From assembly GCA_036346375.1 (NCBI GenBank), contig CM070502.1:74416224-74480223 (forward strand): DNA of 64,000 nt, given 5' to 3'. The position numbers were made by a program, and so were the translations under genes. This DNA is from Guadua angustifolia (lineage: Eukaryota > Streptophyta > Magnoliopsida > Poales > Poaceae). The notes under the pieces were generated by a model, which was not told where the DNA came from, ran no database searches, and saw only the letters and a list, made by a program, of their open reading frames with translations. Numbering within the stretch: position 1 is the stretch's first letter; each line of letters opens with the position of its first letter. This document shows, in pieces, positions 1 to 10,697 of the stretch.

Positions 1-279
1 AACTCTACATATTGGTGCAGACTACAAGTACAGAACAGGTTAGGAAACTAGAAACAGGTAAGTGTAAGCCCGCGCATCCAAACTCAGCAAGAATAGATCA
101 ACCGTGCACATCCAGCTTTTTAATCATCAGAAGATTAACTCATATTGCTGGTCATGTAATCTAGCTGCACAATTATCGTCATAGTATTTTTGTAACATTC
201 ACACAACCCACAATCATGCAACATAGAGCAATGCAAACGATGCAAATCTCCACGGCTCGCACAGGAAGATAGTAAAACT

Positions 280-305
280 AGAGAGAGAGAGAGAGTGAGA
301 GAGAT
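280..305. repeat. (AG)n microsatellite in eL37 intron 2
   Basis: Short imperfect AG-dinucleotide run with one GTGA interruption, inside the second intron of eL37. No coding role. Confidence 0.85.
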
Positions 306-341
306 CTATGGGGGTGGGGGGTGATGTTATGGGAAGCTTAC

Positions 342-572
342 ACTTGCGGATGCGCGCGGCGGGGTAGCCGCAGGAGGAGCAGGTGCTCTTCTGGAGGTGG
401 AAGCTGCGGCGGCCGCAGCGCACGCAGAGCGTGTGCGTCTTGTTCCGGCGCTTCCCGAAGCTGCCCGTGCCCTTCCCCTGCAAGGCACAACCACGGCGAC
501 ACCGGCACGTTAGGGATTGGAAGGAGGAGGAGGAGGGAGACGGCTAGGGTTTGGAGGAGGCGCGCGTACCAT
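342..572 (-). CDS. RPL37: Ribosomal protein eL37, 5' exons (partial at left edge)
   Basis: Component of the cytosolic 60S ribosomal subunit. Read on the minus strand, exon 1 is only the ATG (572-570), followed at once by a GT donor (569-568). Exon 2 runs 477-342 between an AG acceptor (479-478) and a GTAAGC donor (341-340). The product starts M-GKGTGSFGKRRNKTH and reaches the zinc-finger C-x2-C-x11-C-x2-C (CVRC...CSSC) and GYPAARIRK, essentially identical to plant eL37. The last codon is split after T, as expected for the Tyr that follows in the family. The remaining roughly 60 residues are not in bases 1-340, so exon 3 lies outside the window and intron 2 is at least 341 bp. An intron directly after the start codon is common for plant ribosomal protein genes. 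No lesion is visible in the visible part. Confidence 0.95.
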
Positions 573-635
573 TGCTTCCTTGTCCTCCTGGTTAGGGTTG
601 GAGGCGGAGGGGCGGCGGTGGGTGCGCAGCGGCGA

Positions 636-722
636 AAAACCCTAGCGCCTTAAATCGAGCGGAGCAGTGGTGGTGGTGGGCTAAATGGGCCGTACAGAAG
701 CTCCGTGAGTTCTTCTTGGGCC
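636..722 (-). promoter_or_regulatory. eL37 promoter: telo-box and site II elements
   Basis: Upstream of the eL37 start there is a telo-box (AAAACCCTA, 636-644) and three TGGGCY site II motifs (677-682 TGGGCT, 686-691 TGGGCC, 717-722 TGGGCC) as read on the plus strand. Two further AGGGTT telo-box complements lie at about 544-599, in the 5'UTR and first intron. Telo-box plus site II clusters are the known signature of plant ribosomal protein and translation-related promoters (TCP and telo-box-binding factors). No convincing TATA box is seen. Confidence 0.7.
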
Positions 723-760
723 ATGTTTGTGAAGATTCTTACTTTTCTTTTTGTCTGTAA

Positions 761-1030
761 GTGCATCTCCAATGATACTAGCTATAAGAAATGTCTATGT
801 CATCTATAGATAACATATAGATAACATCTTTAATAGATTAGCTATAGCATTATTTATAAAATTAAATATTGGCCCGCATGTAATAGATAATAAGTGCCTT
901 GGAATCAGTTATAGCCTGATTATACATTAGTAGTAAGTCTATATCTCTCCTCATTTTTTCTCTTCCATCTAAACAAAATACTGAGATGGCATCCTTATAG
1001 CTAGCTGAAGTGGCACCATTGGAGATGCCC
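761..1030. mobile_element. Tourist-like MITE (PIF/Harbinger), TSD TAA
   Basis: A 270-bp AT-rich element with terminal inverted repeats: left GTGCATCTCCAATGATAC, right end reading GGGCATCTCCAATGGT on the opposite strand. It is flanked on both sides by TAA (758-760 and 1031-1033), the 3-bp target duplication typical of PIF/Harbinger elements. It has no coding capacity. It lies just upstream of the eL37 promoter, so it could affect that promoter, but nothing in the sequence shows this. Confidence 0.8.
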
Positions 1031-1037
1031 TAACAAA

Positions 1038-1085
1038 CTAGGATAGTTTGCGCGGCGTAATACGCCGCGTGCATAGTTATTTTCG
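1038..1085 (-). mobile_element. Helitron-like 3' terminus (minus strand)
   Basis: Read on the minus strand, a GC-rich hairpin (ACGCGGCG TATTA CGCCGCG) is followed 10-11 nt later by CTAG (1041-1038) and then T. A short hairpin just before CTRR-T is the diagnostic 3' end of plant Helitrons. The 5' TC end was not located, so the length of the element is unknown; it would extend rightwards from here. Confidence 0.55.
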
Positions 1086-1600
1086 CAGAAATAATTTTGT
1101 TTTTTTTTCGACGGTGTTTTTTTTAATCATCGATGAAAGGACCAGTGATGTCGCCTAGAGGGGGGTGAATAGGCGGATTAAAAAATTTGCAACAATGTAG
1201 AATCGTTCGAAGATTTATAGCGACCCATAGATTCGCCGGCGCGTCCTAACGACCCATTTTTTTTATCAAACGCAAGAAAAAAACCCGGAAAAAATGTTTT
1301 CGTCACCCAAAAAACCCGGAAAAAATATTTTCGTCACAAAAAAAACACAGATTCATCGAAGATTTTTCGCCCTTTTTCCTCTAGGCTATTTTTCACCGGT
1401 GGGTGGTTTTACGAACATGTATTATTACTCAGTGAACGCGTAGAGTATTAGGCTCAACAAAAGAAGGTTGTCATCTCTAATAATTTTTTCCCTTTTTCCT
1501 CTAGACTATTTTTGACCGGTGGGTGGTTTTGCGAAAATAAAAATTATTATTTTCCGAGCGTCTTATCGAAAATTCATTAAGTACAGAATAGCGCTTATCT
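1086..1600. repeat. Dispersed repeat block, no gene
   Basis: No coding region. Motifs such as CCCGGAAAAAATGTTTTCGT and the CGAAGATTTATAGCGACC block recur at 8975-9190 and, inverted, at about 11217-11300. Two copies of CCTTTTTCCTCTAG(A/G)CTATTTTT about 120 bp apart (1371 and 1491) form an internal direct repeat. Probably non-autonomous element sequence, possibly the body of the Helitron-like element whose 3' end is at 1038. Confidence 0.5.
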
Positions 1601-1606
1601 ACCTAG

Positions 1607-2545
1607 TAAGAATCTAAAGGCCAGGTCTTCTGGTAGGTGGCAAGATGCTTTCAGGAAAGGCCCCCAATTGCCCGAAGCTCGGTTTGTTAGCTCAATTTTA
1701 AAAATACTTTCAAACCACAGATAAAATAATATTAAATCAAATTATATCAATTAAAAAACTTGAAAAAATGAGGACTTGCTCATCATAATCAAGCAAGCAA
1801 ATGAGTGGTGTTCGATTGTTGTAGAGTCCTGCGGTTGCTATTCCAATTGGCCATCAATGACAATTAGCACCCTTTCTTTATCATCGACGCGGATGCTTCT
1901 GTCCTTCTAGTTCCTCACTTTGTTTTTCACGACTTGACCCAACCAGTCACAGCTAGGAATTGGAAGAAAAAAACTCACCTTTTTTCACGACATGACCGAA
2001 CCGCAGTCGCAGCTAGAGCTAAAAAAACGCGTTCGTGGGTTTTTGTTAGCTCGGTGCAAAATTGTTTCAATTACACTCGTTCATTAGTTGAATATTAAAA
2101 TAAGTCAATTTTGAATTAAATTAAATTTTGCTCTTGCTCGGTTCGTCAGCTCGATTCTAAAAATACTTTGAAATTATAAATAAAATGATATTAAATTAAA
2201 TTATGTCAATTGAAAAAATTAAAAAGATATGACTTAGCTATTTCCACCCCCTAGTCACCGCTGCCCATCGAACACGCAAGGAGTATTTCCGGTTGGGCCC
2301 AGCAAAACTTTAGGCCAAACGAAGAACGCGTCTCCCGGTCTTCAATGACTGGGACTTGGGAAGAACTGAAATCGAGAGGAAAAGTGTCAAGACTGCAGTT
2401 TTTCACATGCTCCGACCAGATGCAATGAGACGAGACACCGGGATCTGGTTCATTATATAAGCATAGCTCCGTTAGAAAAGGAGAACTCGATCATATGACA
2501 CCGGGATCTGTGCATTGATCTTCGGCTATTTCTCTACTCTTACAT
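1607..2545. repeat. Duplicated WAK-upstream segment, copy A
   Basis: Non-coding segment whose parts recur at 14.1-16.6 kb: 1607-1680 matches 16059-16130, about 1685-2260 matches about 14125-14710, and 2265-2495 matches about 16270-16555 (also partly 15408-15485). It carries a TATATAA box (2454-2460) at the same place relative to the gene as in the intact WAK (16510-16516). It is therefore a duplicated WAK promoter region, here placed upstream of a pseudogene. Confidence 0.8.
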
Positions 2546-2556
2546 GATGTTTGCAG

Positions 2557-4842
2557 ATATCGACGAGTGCCAATTGACAGATCAGTATCCTTGCCATGGA
2601 ATCTGCACAAATACAATTGGGGACTACATTTGTTCCTGCCCATCTGGGACTCACAGTACAGATCCAAAGAGAGAAGCCTGCAATCCAATTGCAGCTAAAC
2701 ACTCAAAAATGTTTATAGGTAATCTCCCTATACTAAAAAGATTTCAGTAAAGGTCTCAGAATAGCATGTACAGTAGACTCCTAAAACTTAGTAGAAGCCT
2801 TACTTCTTAGTTAGCAGCCAACAATGCAACCCCATTTTTAGACAAGGCTATAGTAGCCAACAAGCTGCAGGTACAAAGCTAAGGGGATGCACTAGAATCT
2901 ACATGCATCCCAACAAATCCAAACTAAGCCACATTTATGAACAAATGATAAAATTACACTGTATTCACTCTTATTCTTAAAGATATGCATAAGTGGAATT
3001 TTTGGCATACTACAAGTTTCCATACATCAAAAAGACTGTCTAAGAACCAAAATCCTTGTCTTGAAAAGTAATCCCACTTTGCCTTCTATCCTCAATCCTT
3101 GTTAGACATCCACAGAACTTGTTCATGTTCTCCTGAATAGATGCCCATCGATGCGATATTGAACTCTGGCTCCGATCTGCTGCAAAGTCCTTGTTGGTGT
3201 TGTAGTAATCAAAAACTCTCTTCCAAAAAGTACCACGAGTCTGATTAGTGCCGTTCACTGGATCCATACTAATGTTCAACCATGCTGACACAAGCAATGC
3301 ATCCTCCTCTTCACTCAAAATTTTCGACCTTTTCTGGTTTGGTCTTGATGAGGGAACAACGGGCGATGGCTGCTGCTCAGGCGGGCTACTGAAGTCATCA
3401 AAAGAAAAGTTATTGTTGTCCTCACTCATCAAGTTACTATAGTATCCTCCTTCCATTGTCAATACCACCTAGCCAATACAACAACATATCAACAGTGAGT
3501 TAGTAGTATGAACAAGCACTCAACAAAATGGAAGTTTGGCATTCAACGGCTTGCTGGACAGATTAAGAAAACACATGTGTAAGGACTAAAGTACAATAAG
3601 GAACATGCAGATTATGACAGAAGACGGTGCAGTTAAACACAGCAGCTCACTTCTTGAAGTGTCTGCGACATATACCGTGTTATCAATTCTTACTTTATTT
3701 TCTGCAGGTTTAATTACCATAATAGCAATTAGTGCTGGTTTTGGCCTCTTGTTTTCACTCACAGGTGTTGCCAAAATCACCAAAACACTCAAACAACGAA
3801 GAACCAAGAAGTTGAGGCAAAAGTTTTTCAAGAAAAACCACGGGTTGCTTCTCCAACAGTTAATCTCTTCAAACAAAGATATAGCTGAAAGGATAAAGAT
3901 TTTCAGCTTAGAAGAACTAGAGCAGGCAACCAACAAATTTGACCAGAATCGCATACTTGGCGGCGGTGGCCATGGCACAGTCTACAAAGGCATCTTATCT
4001 GATCAACGTGTTGCGGCCATCAAGAAGTCTAAAAACGTGGTTCAAAGGGAAATTAATGAGTTCATAAATGAGGTTATCATACTTTCACAAACTAACCATA
4101 GAAATGTGGTGAAGATCTTTGGGTGTTGTCTAGAGACAGAAGTTCCTTTACTAGTTTATGAGTTCATATCAAATGGAACTCTCTCATATCATCTTCATGG
4201 ACAAAATGAGAACCCTTTGCCGTGGAAAGATAGACTGAGGATTGCACTGGAAACTGCAAGGGCACTTGCTTATCTACACTCTGCTGCTTCCATATCAGTG
4301 TTCCATAGAGATATCAAATCTGCTAATATCATCTTCTTCGATACTTTAACAAAGAAAAGTATCGATTTTGGTGCTTCAAGGTCAATTTCAATAGATGAGA
4401 CAGGGATACTTACGACTATCCAAGGAACCTATGGTTACCTAGACCACGAATACTACTACACTAGTCGACTCACGAGAGAAGAGTGATGTTTACTGACTTT
4501 GGCGTCATCCTAGCGAGCTCTTGGCAGAGTGACACCGCTTTTCTTCGAGTCGTCGAAGGCACAAGCCTAGTATCATACTTTGTTTCTCTGATAAGAGACA
4601 ATCGCTTGTCAGATATTATAGATCGACAAATTGTTGAGGAGGGAGGAGCTGCAGATGCTGATGTGGTTGCAACGCTAGCAGAATCATGCTTAAGCTTAAA
4701 AGGTGAAGAAAGGCCTACAATGAGGCAAGTGGAGACGACACTTGAAGATGTGCAAAGCTCAAAGGCCCATCTCACTTCTCGGTCACAAGAGTTAGTCGAA
4801 TGCTCTAAAAGATCAATCATACAAGAGAAGCAAAGGCGGTGA
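2557..4842 (+). pseudogene. Wall-associated receptor kinase (WAK) pseudogene
   Basis: EGF-Ca exon at 2557-2718 (AG acceptor, GTAATC donor) encodes DIDECQ...CICTNT...CSCP-type cysteines and differs from the intact gene's exon (17558-17719) at only about five positions. Exon 1 (signal peptide and galacturonan-binding domain) is absent. After an intron of about 990 bp a transmembrane/kinase exon follows from about 3709. It has the glycine loop GGGGHGT, the Lys of AAIKKSK, HRDIKSAN, DFGAS and GYLDHEY. The frame is then broken near 4465-4500: the segment after the activation loop continues in another frame from 4483 and the usual ELLTG stretch is garbled. The C-terminal lobe (GEERPTM) ends at 4842. 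Missing exon 1 plus frame breaks mean no functional receptor. Its kinase is of RD type whereas the intact neighbour is non-RD, so the kinase part is an older paralogue. Confidence 0.85.
3040..3468 (-). pseudogene. PIF/Harbinger ORF1 (Myb/SANT-like) remnant inside WAK intron
   Basis: A 142-residue minus-strand frame with an acidic/Ser-Pro-rich N-terminus, then a trihelix/Myb-SANT-like segment (SEEEDALLVSAWLNIS...FWKRVFDYYN...SISHRWASIQ...NKFCG). This pattern is typical of the plant PIF/Harbinger ORF1 proteins, often named NAM-associated or glutathione S-transferase T3-like in plant annotations. It stops after DRRQSG where family members continue, so it is a fragment. It sits in intron 2 of the WAK pseudogene, just where similarity to the intact gene's intron ends (about 2985). 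No transposase ORF or inverted repeats were identified. Confidence 0.6.
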
Positions 4843-5920
4843 AGGAACTAGACTGCTGACTTGGAAAAAGAGTTTATTGAGTCATCTGAGATTCCAAGAT
4901 AATTGTTCTTCCATGGTAAAATGTCAGTAGTTTATTACTAGTTTGGGTGCCATCTTTGCAAGCAGTTAAATAGAATTAGAAAATGGAATGATAGTGAAAA
5001 GTCTTGAACTATAGAGTGAAGTGATATTGCGAGGTAGTAGAGCATAGAGTGTAGCAGGTCTAAGGCATTTGTTTGTTCTGTCTTTCAGTTACCTAGTGCT
5101 GTCAAAGCATGGATCTATGGTATTGTCCATTTTATACAAATCAATGGGTCCGACTCTTATGGTGTCAGGGCTTATTCAGAGGATACATTAGACAAAAATA
5201 GCGCTATAATGCCAACGAAAGATGATTCTTATATCTTACTAAAGAATATATATAATAAATATCAACCTATTCTTGATTTGAAAAATCCTAGTATGACTAC
5301 AAGCTAGCTGAAGGTTCAATTGGATCCATGTTGGATTGCCTCTGCCTTCTCCCTCCCTCTCCCGAAAAGAGCATCTCCAACAGTTCGTGTTGGATTGGAT
5401 TGGATTGGATTGTGTAGCTAGGCTCATTCCCAACTGATTAATCATCAAGACAAGAGAATCTTTGACGAGGAATTAAGCTATACACATTATGATATATCCG
5501 GTCGATTGAGCGGTCATGTCATGCATCCCGCAAGGCCGCAAAGACAATTTTGCATATTTCAGCACTCACACAGCAGCGATCCATCGATCGCTTCCTCCCT
5601 TACACACTAACAATGAATGACCTCGATCTATTTTCCTTTTCTCTTGCATCAAATAAAGACACGGTTTATGTATCCCAAATAACTTCTGAACATCAGACAT
5701 AGACAATGGAAGCAAAGCACCGTCTCCTACTTGTAACGCACAAGATATTCCTTAACAATGGATGATATGGATGCCGGGACATATCTACATACTGGTGGAA
5801 CATATTTTTGACCAATCAAACTGCTGTTGCTCAGGCAAAATTGCTGAGGCTGGAGAGGCAAATGAGCTCATTTTTGCGGATCACAAGATTTTGACAAGAA
5901 CATAAATCGGCACCAGTATA
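4843..5920. other. Intergenic, no gene seen
   Basis: AT-rich DNA downstream of the WAK pseudogene. It contains a short (TGGAT)n repeat at about 5391-5411 next to a GAGCATCTCCAACAG motif (5369-5383), which resembles a MITE terminus, but no partner inverted repeat was found. No open frame with recognisable similarity. Confidence 0.6.
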
Positions 5921-5949
5921 AATGAGTCATGGGCATTCATATGTTCCTA

Positions 5950-6344
5950 TACAGGTACCTTTCAGAGGCGGAGCCGGCGGCTGCGTTGGGGGCTGCAGGC
6001 GGCGGCACGCCTCGGCAATGCTTGGCGACGGCGCACCTCTGGGTTGAGGGTAGTGGAATCCGACGAGCCGCAGGTCGGCCATTATTCCGAGGCGCCGCCT
6101 TGGGTCAGTAGGGCGAGGCGCCTCAAAATACTAGTCGGCGAGCGTCGGACGCAGGTGGCGCCCTCGATGCATAGGATGGGGTGGGGGAAGAGCTCAATTG
6201 GCGCGAAGAAAGCCCGCACACAAGATTTGGCCGTGGGAGGGGCGCGAATTGTAGATTGGGAGAGCGGAAGCGCCGTGGGAAAATGAGGACGCCGGGGTCC
6301 TGTTTATCGCGAACGCAGCGTGGCATGCCGCGAAAACATTCTAG
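5950..6344 (+). mobile_element. GC-rich segment ending in a Helitron-like 3' terminus
   Basis: A GC-rich stretch unlike its AT-rich surroundings, with overlapping short open frames but no recognised domain. It ends with a palindromic stem (CGTGGCATGCCGCG) followed by AAAACATT-CTAG (6341-6344) and T. That is a Helitron-type 3' end. The GC-rich body may be a captured gene fragment; this is inference. The 5' end was not found. Confidence 0.45.
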
Positions 6345-6419
6345 TACTACCTTTATTATATCTCATAGAATCCCTGGAAGGAGACCGCCGCCACGTGTCA
6401 GCGCCATGCCAAGGCCCCT

Positions 6420-7113
6420 CAAAAAAATGAAATTACGTTTAGGTCCTTTTGGCGGTTTTTTACAAAAAGGACCTTTTAGTTCAGCAAAATCACGAATCTT
6501 TGGTGAAAGGACCCTAAATAAATGCCGAAGAAAAAAATAGTAATTACGTTTAGGTCCTTTTAGCGGTTTTTTTACGAAAAGGACCTTTTGGTTCAGTAAA
6601 ACCACGAGTTTTCCGTGAAAGGACCCTGAATAAATGCAAAAAATTGTAAAGAATTTGGGTCAAGTTTTTCTGACGAGCGCGGCATCGCGCGCTTTGTGTC
6701 CTCTCTCTTCAAGCGCCTCTAAAAAAATGTAGTTACATGTAGGCCTTTTCGGTAGTTTTTTACGAAAAAGACCTTTTGGTTCAGCAAAATTGCGGAGTTT
6801 TCGTGAGCCCTAAATAAATGCTGAAAAAACGTAATTACTTTTAGATTATTCCAACTATTTTTCACGAAAAAGATCTTTTATTTTAGCGCGACAAAAAAAT
6901 GTAGTTACTTGTAGGCCTTTTCGGCAGTTTTTTTACGAAAAAAGACATTTTGGTTCAGCAAAATCGCGGAGCTTTCGTGAGAGGACCCTAAATAAATGCC
7001 AAAAAAGGGCATAATTACGTTTAGATTATTTCAACTATTTTTTACGAAAAAGATCTTTTGTTTTATCGCAAACACGGATGCGCGCGGCATGGCACGCCAC
7101 GAAAACATTCTAG
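6420..7113 (+). repeat. Hairpin-forming tandem repeat array ending in a Helitron-like terminus
   Basis: Four full units of about 100-115 bp (starting near 6427, 6537, 6722 and 6891) and two half units (about 6826 and 7001). Each holds an inverted repeat of the type AGGTCCTTTT...AAAAGGACCT separated by GGCGGTTTTTTAC, then GTTCAGCAAAAT and a GGACCCTAAATAAATGC tail. The array ends in GAAAACATT-CTAG-T (7110-7113), the same terminal string as at 6332-6345. It looks like the 3' body of a Helitron-like non-autonomous element. No coding capacity. Confidence 0.6.
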
Positions 7114-8270
7114 TTTAGAGTATGGACTATGGACTACTTTGGTGGGGTTCAATAAGCAGGCGTTATTCCAATCCCGCCCCACTAAACAGCAGCCCAAACT
7201 GCCCAACACACCCAGAAAGAAATGAGAAAATTTCATAGAAATACACACACTTTACACAAACTATCACAAAACTACATATTTAAGGAAATTCAAAGAACTA
7301 CACATCGATTTAAAAATATGTCAGAAAACTACACTTTTAACCAATCTTCGTTCTAAGCAACGGTAAGACAGCATGGGCTGACCGGTAACCGGGAAGAGAC
7401 ATATTTACCGAGAACGGAGATTGGTTTAATGTGTAGTTTTCTGATACAATTTGCCGATTCATGTGTATAATTCTTTGAGACTCACGTATAGCTCTTTGAG
7501 ACTTTCTTTTAAATGCGTAGTTCCGTGATAATTTACGTAGTGTACGTATAGTTTCATGAAATGTACTTGCACCAAACAAACAGTGGAATATCGTATCCCT
7601 GGCTCCCACCCCACCACTTGCGCAAAAAAATAGCCCACCCGGCAGCGTCCCCGTCGTGGACCGATAGACTCCATGCACGGCACGTCGTTGGACGTACGCC
7701 CACGCGTTAAACCAGGTCTCCTCGCCCCGCTACTACGTAAAAAAAACTTGAGGCTCGTGAGTTACTTGGGCTTTGCTCGTGAGAAGCTTGGTTCACGTTT
7801 GGCTCGAATTTCAAATGTGTCGAACTCGAGTACGAGCTCGCGAGCTTAAACGAGCCGAGCTCGAATGGTTCGTGAGCCTACTCGAGTCTAGATCGAGCTT
7901 CCTCGAGTCGAACTTTTTCGAGTTTGTCACCAAGTTTCCTCGAGCCGGGCTTACTCGAGCTTGTTACCAAGCCTACCAGAATAATCGAGCTTTTTGAGCC
8001 TACCGAGCTTACTCGAGCTTATCAAGCTTATCGAGCTTAGTCGAGCCGAGCTCGAGTCTACTCAAGCCTGGATCGAACCAAGCTCGAGCCTGGATCGAGA
8101 CTCGAACCCCAATTCGAGCTCGGTTCGAGCCTTACCAAGCTCGAGCTTAGAGAGCCAGGCTCACTCGAGCTCGGCTCGTTTACAAGCCCTAGCCCTCACG
8201 CCCGGTGCCCGCCACCTGATCGAGCTATCTCAATCTAGAGCTGAACAACTGACAGTTAGCTAAGAGCTGT
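7114..8270. repeat. Repeat block, including a GAGCTCGAGC-rich stretch (7755-8190)
   Basis: No gene. Bases 7545-7730 (ACTTGCACCAAACAAACA, then CTCCATGCACGGCACG) recur at 11700-11995. Bases 7755-8190 consist of irregular GAGCTCGAGC/CGAGCC motifs in long non-conserved open frames caused by the repeat; these are not genes. Such GAGCC-rich tracts form the subterminal regions of the hAT element at 14741-15399, so this may be a diverged relative. Confidence 0.5.
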
Positions 8271-8595
8271 TTCTATGTATCTTTTTTAAAAAAAATTGCA
8301 TAAATATTATAGTATAAATAGAGGGTGGATAATAATTATTTATTCATTTGTTTGCTTAATTTATTGATTACTTATTTATTTGTTTGTTTTAAAATTTATA
8401 TAATTTGTATTTAGAGGAAACACATGCTATAGCTAGCTGTTGGTTTTTAACACGCAAGAGCCAATCGGTAAGTAAACTAGCTTAGAGAGTCAGAGTTGAC
8501 TGTGAACTACGAGGCATCGGAACATAAGTTACAATCTTACAATAAACACACATATATAGGGGATATATTTAGTGTAGACTATTCTTACCGTGCCA
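8271..8595. other. AT-rich spacer, nothing recognised
   Basis: Low-complexity AT-rich sequence with TTTATT/TTTG runs; a similar string at 12070-12200 belongs to the large duplicated repeat block. No gene or element termini seen. Confidence 0.5.
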
Positions 8596-8597
8596 AT

Positions 8598-9460
8598 AAT
8601 TGTTGTGTGGTGAGAGCATTCACCTCAGCACATTTTCGGAAAGGCAATCGAGAAATTCTAAGATTGTGCCAAAATAAACTCCTTATACGCGGAAGATTTC
8701 AGTCTCAGCCAGTCCATCCACGCGTCACCTTGCACATTTGCGAAAAAGCCTCTCCATTTCTTCAAAATTACGGATAGGTCCCTGTAGAGTTTTCTGTGAG
8801 ACGAAGATATTTTTTCTTCGCGTTTGGGTCCCTGGCGCGGTATTTTACGGAAAAACCTCCCGTTAATTTCAAATCGCGAACAAGCCCTTTTCTAATTTTT
8901 CAGGATAGCGAACAGGTCCAAAAAAATAACAAACAAGTCCCTGCTTCTTACGTTCAGGTCCTTTCTCCGTTTTCCCTGGAAAAAATGTTTTCATCACCGA
9001 AAAAACCTGGAAAAAATGTTTTCGCCACCCAAAAAACCCGAAAAAAATGTTTTTGTCACAAAAAAAACACAGATTCGTCGAAGATTTATAGCAACTTATG
9101 GATTTAACGGCCCATTTTTTTTAACAAACACAAAAAACCAAAAAACGAAAAAAAACAGATTCGTCAAAGGTTTATAGCGGTTCATGGATTCGCCCGCGGG
9201 TCCGAGCAGCCTTTTAAAAAAGGAAATACATAAAAAAATCCGCACTTTTCTTTTTAAAAAAACAAAAAAAACGCAGATTCAACCGTAAATTTCTAAATAA
9301 AACACGCATCGACAAAAAAAAAACACGGATTCATCGAGCCCAACCAGATTTTTTCCTCGCGGCGCGGCATCGCGCGCAACCCAACCTAGTAATTGTTGTG
9401 TGGTGAGAGCATTCACATCAACACATTTTCGGAAAGGCAATCGAGAAATTCTAAGATTGC
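8598..9460 (+). mobile_element. Helitron-like 3' end with flanking 70-bp direct repeats
   Basis: A perfect GCGCG-GCAT-CGCGC hairpin (about 9363-9376) is followed by AACCCAAC-CTAG (9386-9389) and T, a textbook Helitron-like 3' end. Directly after it, 9391-9459 repeats 8600-8668 with two or three differences. The DNA between carries the lysine-codon-like AAAAAATGTTTTC repeats shared with 1260-1350. No coding region. Confidence 0.55.
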
Positions 9461-10090
9461 GTTTAGGTCTTCCATTGACTCTTTTAAAAAAATCTTGTGG
9501 TTCTGTAAATTTGCTTTTATCTTTGGGCCGAGTCCTTTTGCAAGAAAACTTTGATGGTTCCGAAAAATTGCATTTAGACCCTGACCACGCCTTTTTGTAA
9601 AAAAACATTAGTGGTTTTGAAAAATCGTGTCCAGTCTTGGGCCAAAATTGTCTAACATGGCGTAGCTCGCGGCTCGGCTCTACATAGTGTACTCTATTTC
9701 AAGATAGATCAGGGCAGCACCCTCTGAAAGCATTACTGTTCCTTTGCTCGTGTCGTGTCTCTCTCTGAATTTTGTCGTCAACCCTCGCACAATGGACTTC
9801 GAAGTTTCCGTAAAAAGACTAGACTTCTTTGTTTCGAGACCCAGGGTCTCCTAACAACCTCCTCCTCCTTGTCCATAAGCCTCGATTGAAGAGTCTAAAC
9901 TGCAGTCCGAGTTCACACTTCTTTGTTTCGAGACCCAGGGTCTGCACTTGATAGCATCCACCCATCACGACGTATAATTTGGGAGGACCGTAAGTAAGCG
10001 ACGAAATCATCGCTCTCTAGACTGAGTCTTTAGTGGAACAGTTAATCATTATTTGTGGACTGCTGCGTATTCGTTATTTGTGGAGAAGAT
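9461..10090. repeat. Large direct duplication, copy 1
   Basis: Non-coding. About 9560-9835 matches 12255-12515, and about 9880-10090 matches 12940-13165, with many substitutions. A GTTTCGAGACCCAGGGTCT motif is repeated inside (9829 and 9923). The second copy is interrupted by a MITE at 12563-12923. Together with 7545-7730 versus 11700-11995 this indicates duplication of several kilobases. Confidence 0.6.
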
Positions 10091-10697
10091 GCTAATACAG
10101 AAATTCATTGAAAGGAATTGACATGGAACGCATGGCAGCTTTTCTGATCCTGTCCAAACAAACTTAAGAGCTATATACAACTAAAATTTGTCTTATGCCA
10201 TCAGTTTTCCGCATCAGCATTCAACGATATCCTGCGGTCTAGGAAGTGACCAAAGGCTGAAAACTGATGGGCAGCGAAGTGTTCAACTTGGTTTCCCAGA
10301 AAATAAGTTTTTTTTCTATTTTCTTATAGTTTAAATATTGAGTAATTTTACAGTGCGTTATACAGGTTGTAAGATCTAGTAGTTGTTGATTTGTTAAGGG
10401 TAGTTCTACTACTCTACTATGAAGAATAAAAAAATTCTAACTAACCTGATCCATTGGATCGAAAAAATAGACGATTAATATTGAATTTAGCGTGCAGTAA
10501 AAAAAGCTCTAAATATTTGGTCATAGCTAAGCAAACAGTATTGTGTGAGAACTTTAAAAGGGCCATCATATTCATATCAATGCACTTTGATTGCTATTGT
10601 GCTCTCCCGAAAGCAAACTATGCTAAAGCACCCAGCAATTAAATTAATGGTTTTCTTGCAGATCTACAACTCTGTTTGAGGATATGTAAATAATTAA

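Noticed and set aside
2491..2688. Minus-strand frame opposite the WAK EGF exon
   Set aside because: Shadow of the EGF exon; the cysteine pattern and splice sites are on the plus strand.
7773..8263. Two long plus-strand open frames rich in Ser/Leu/Glu/Arg
   Set aside because: They are by-products of the GAGCTCGAGC repeat, are not shared between the duplicated copies and contain no domain.
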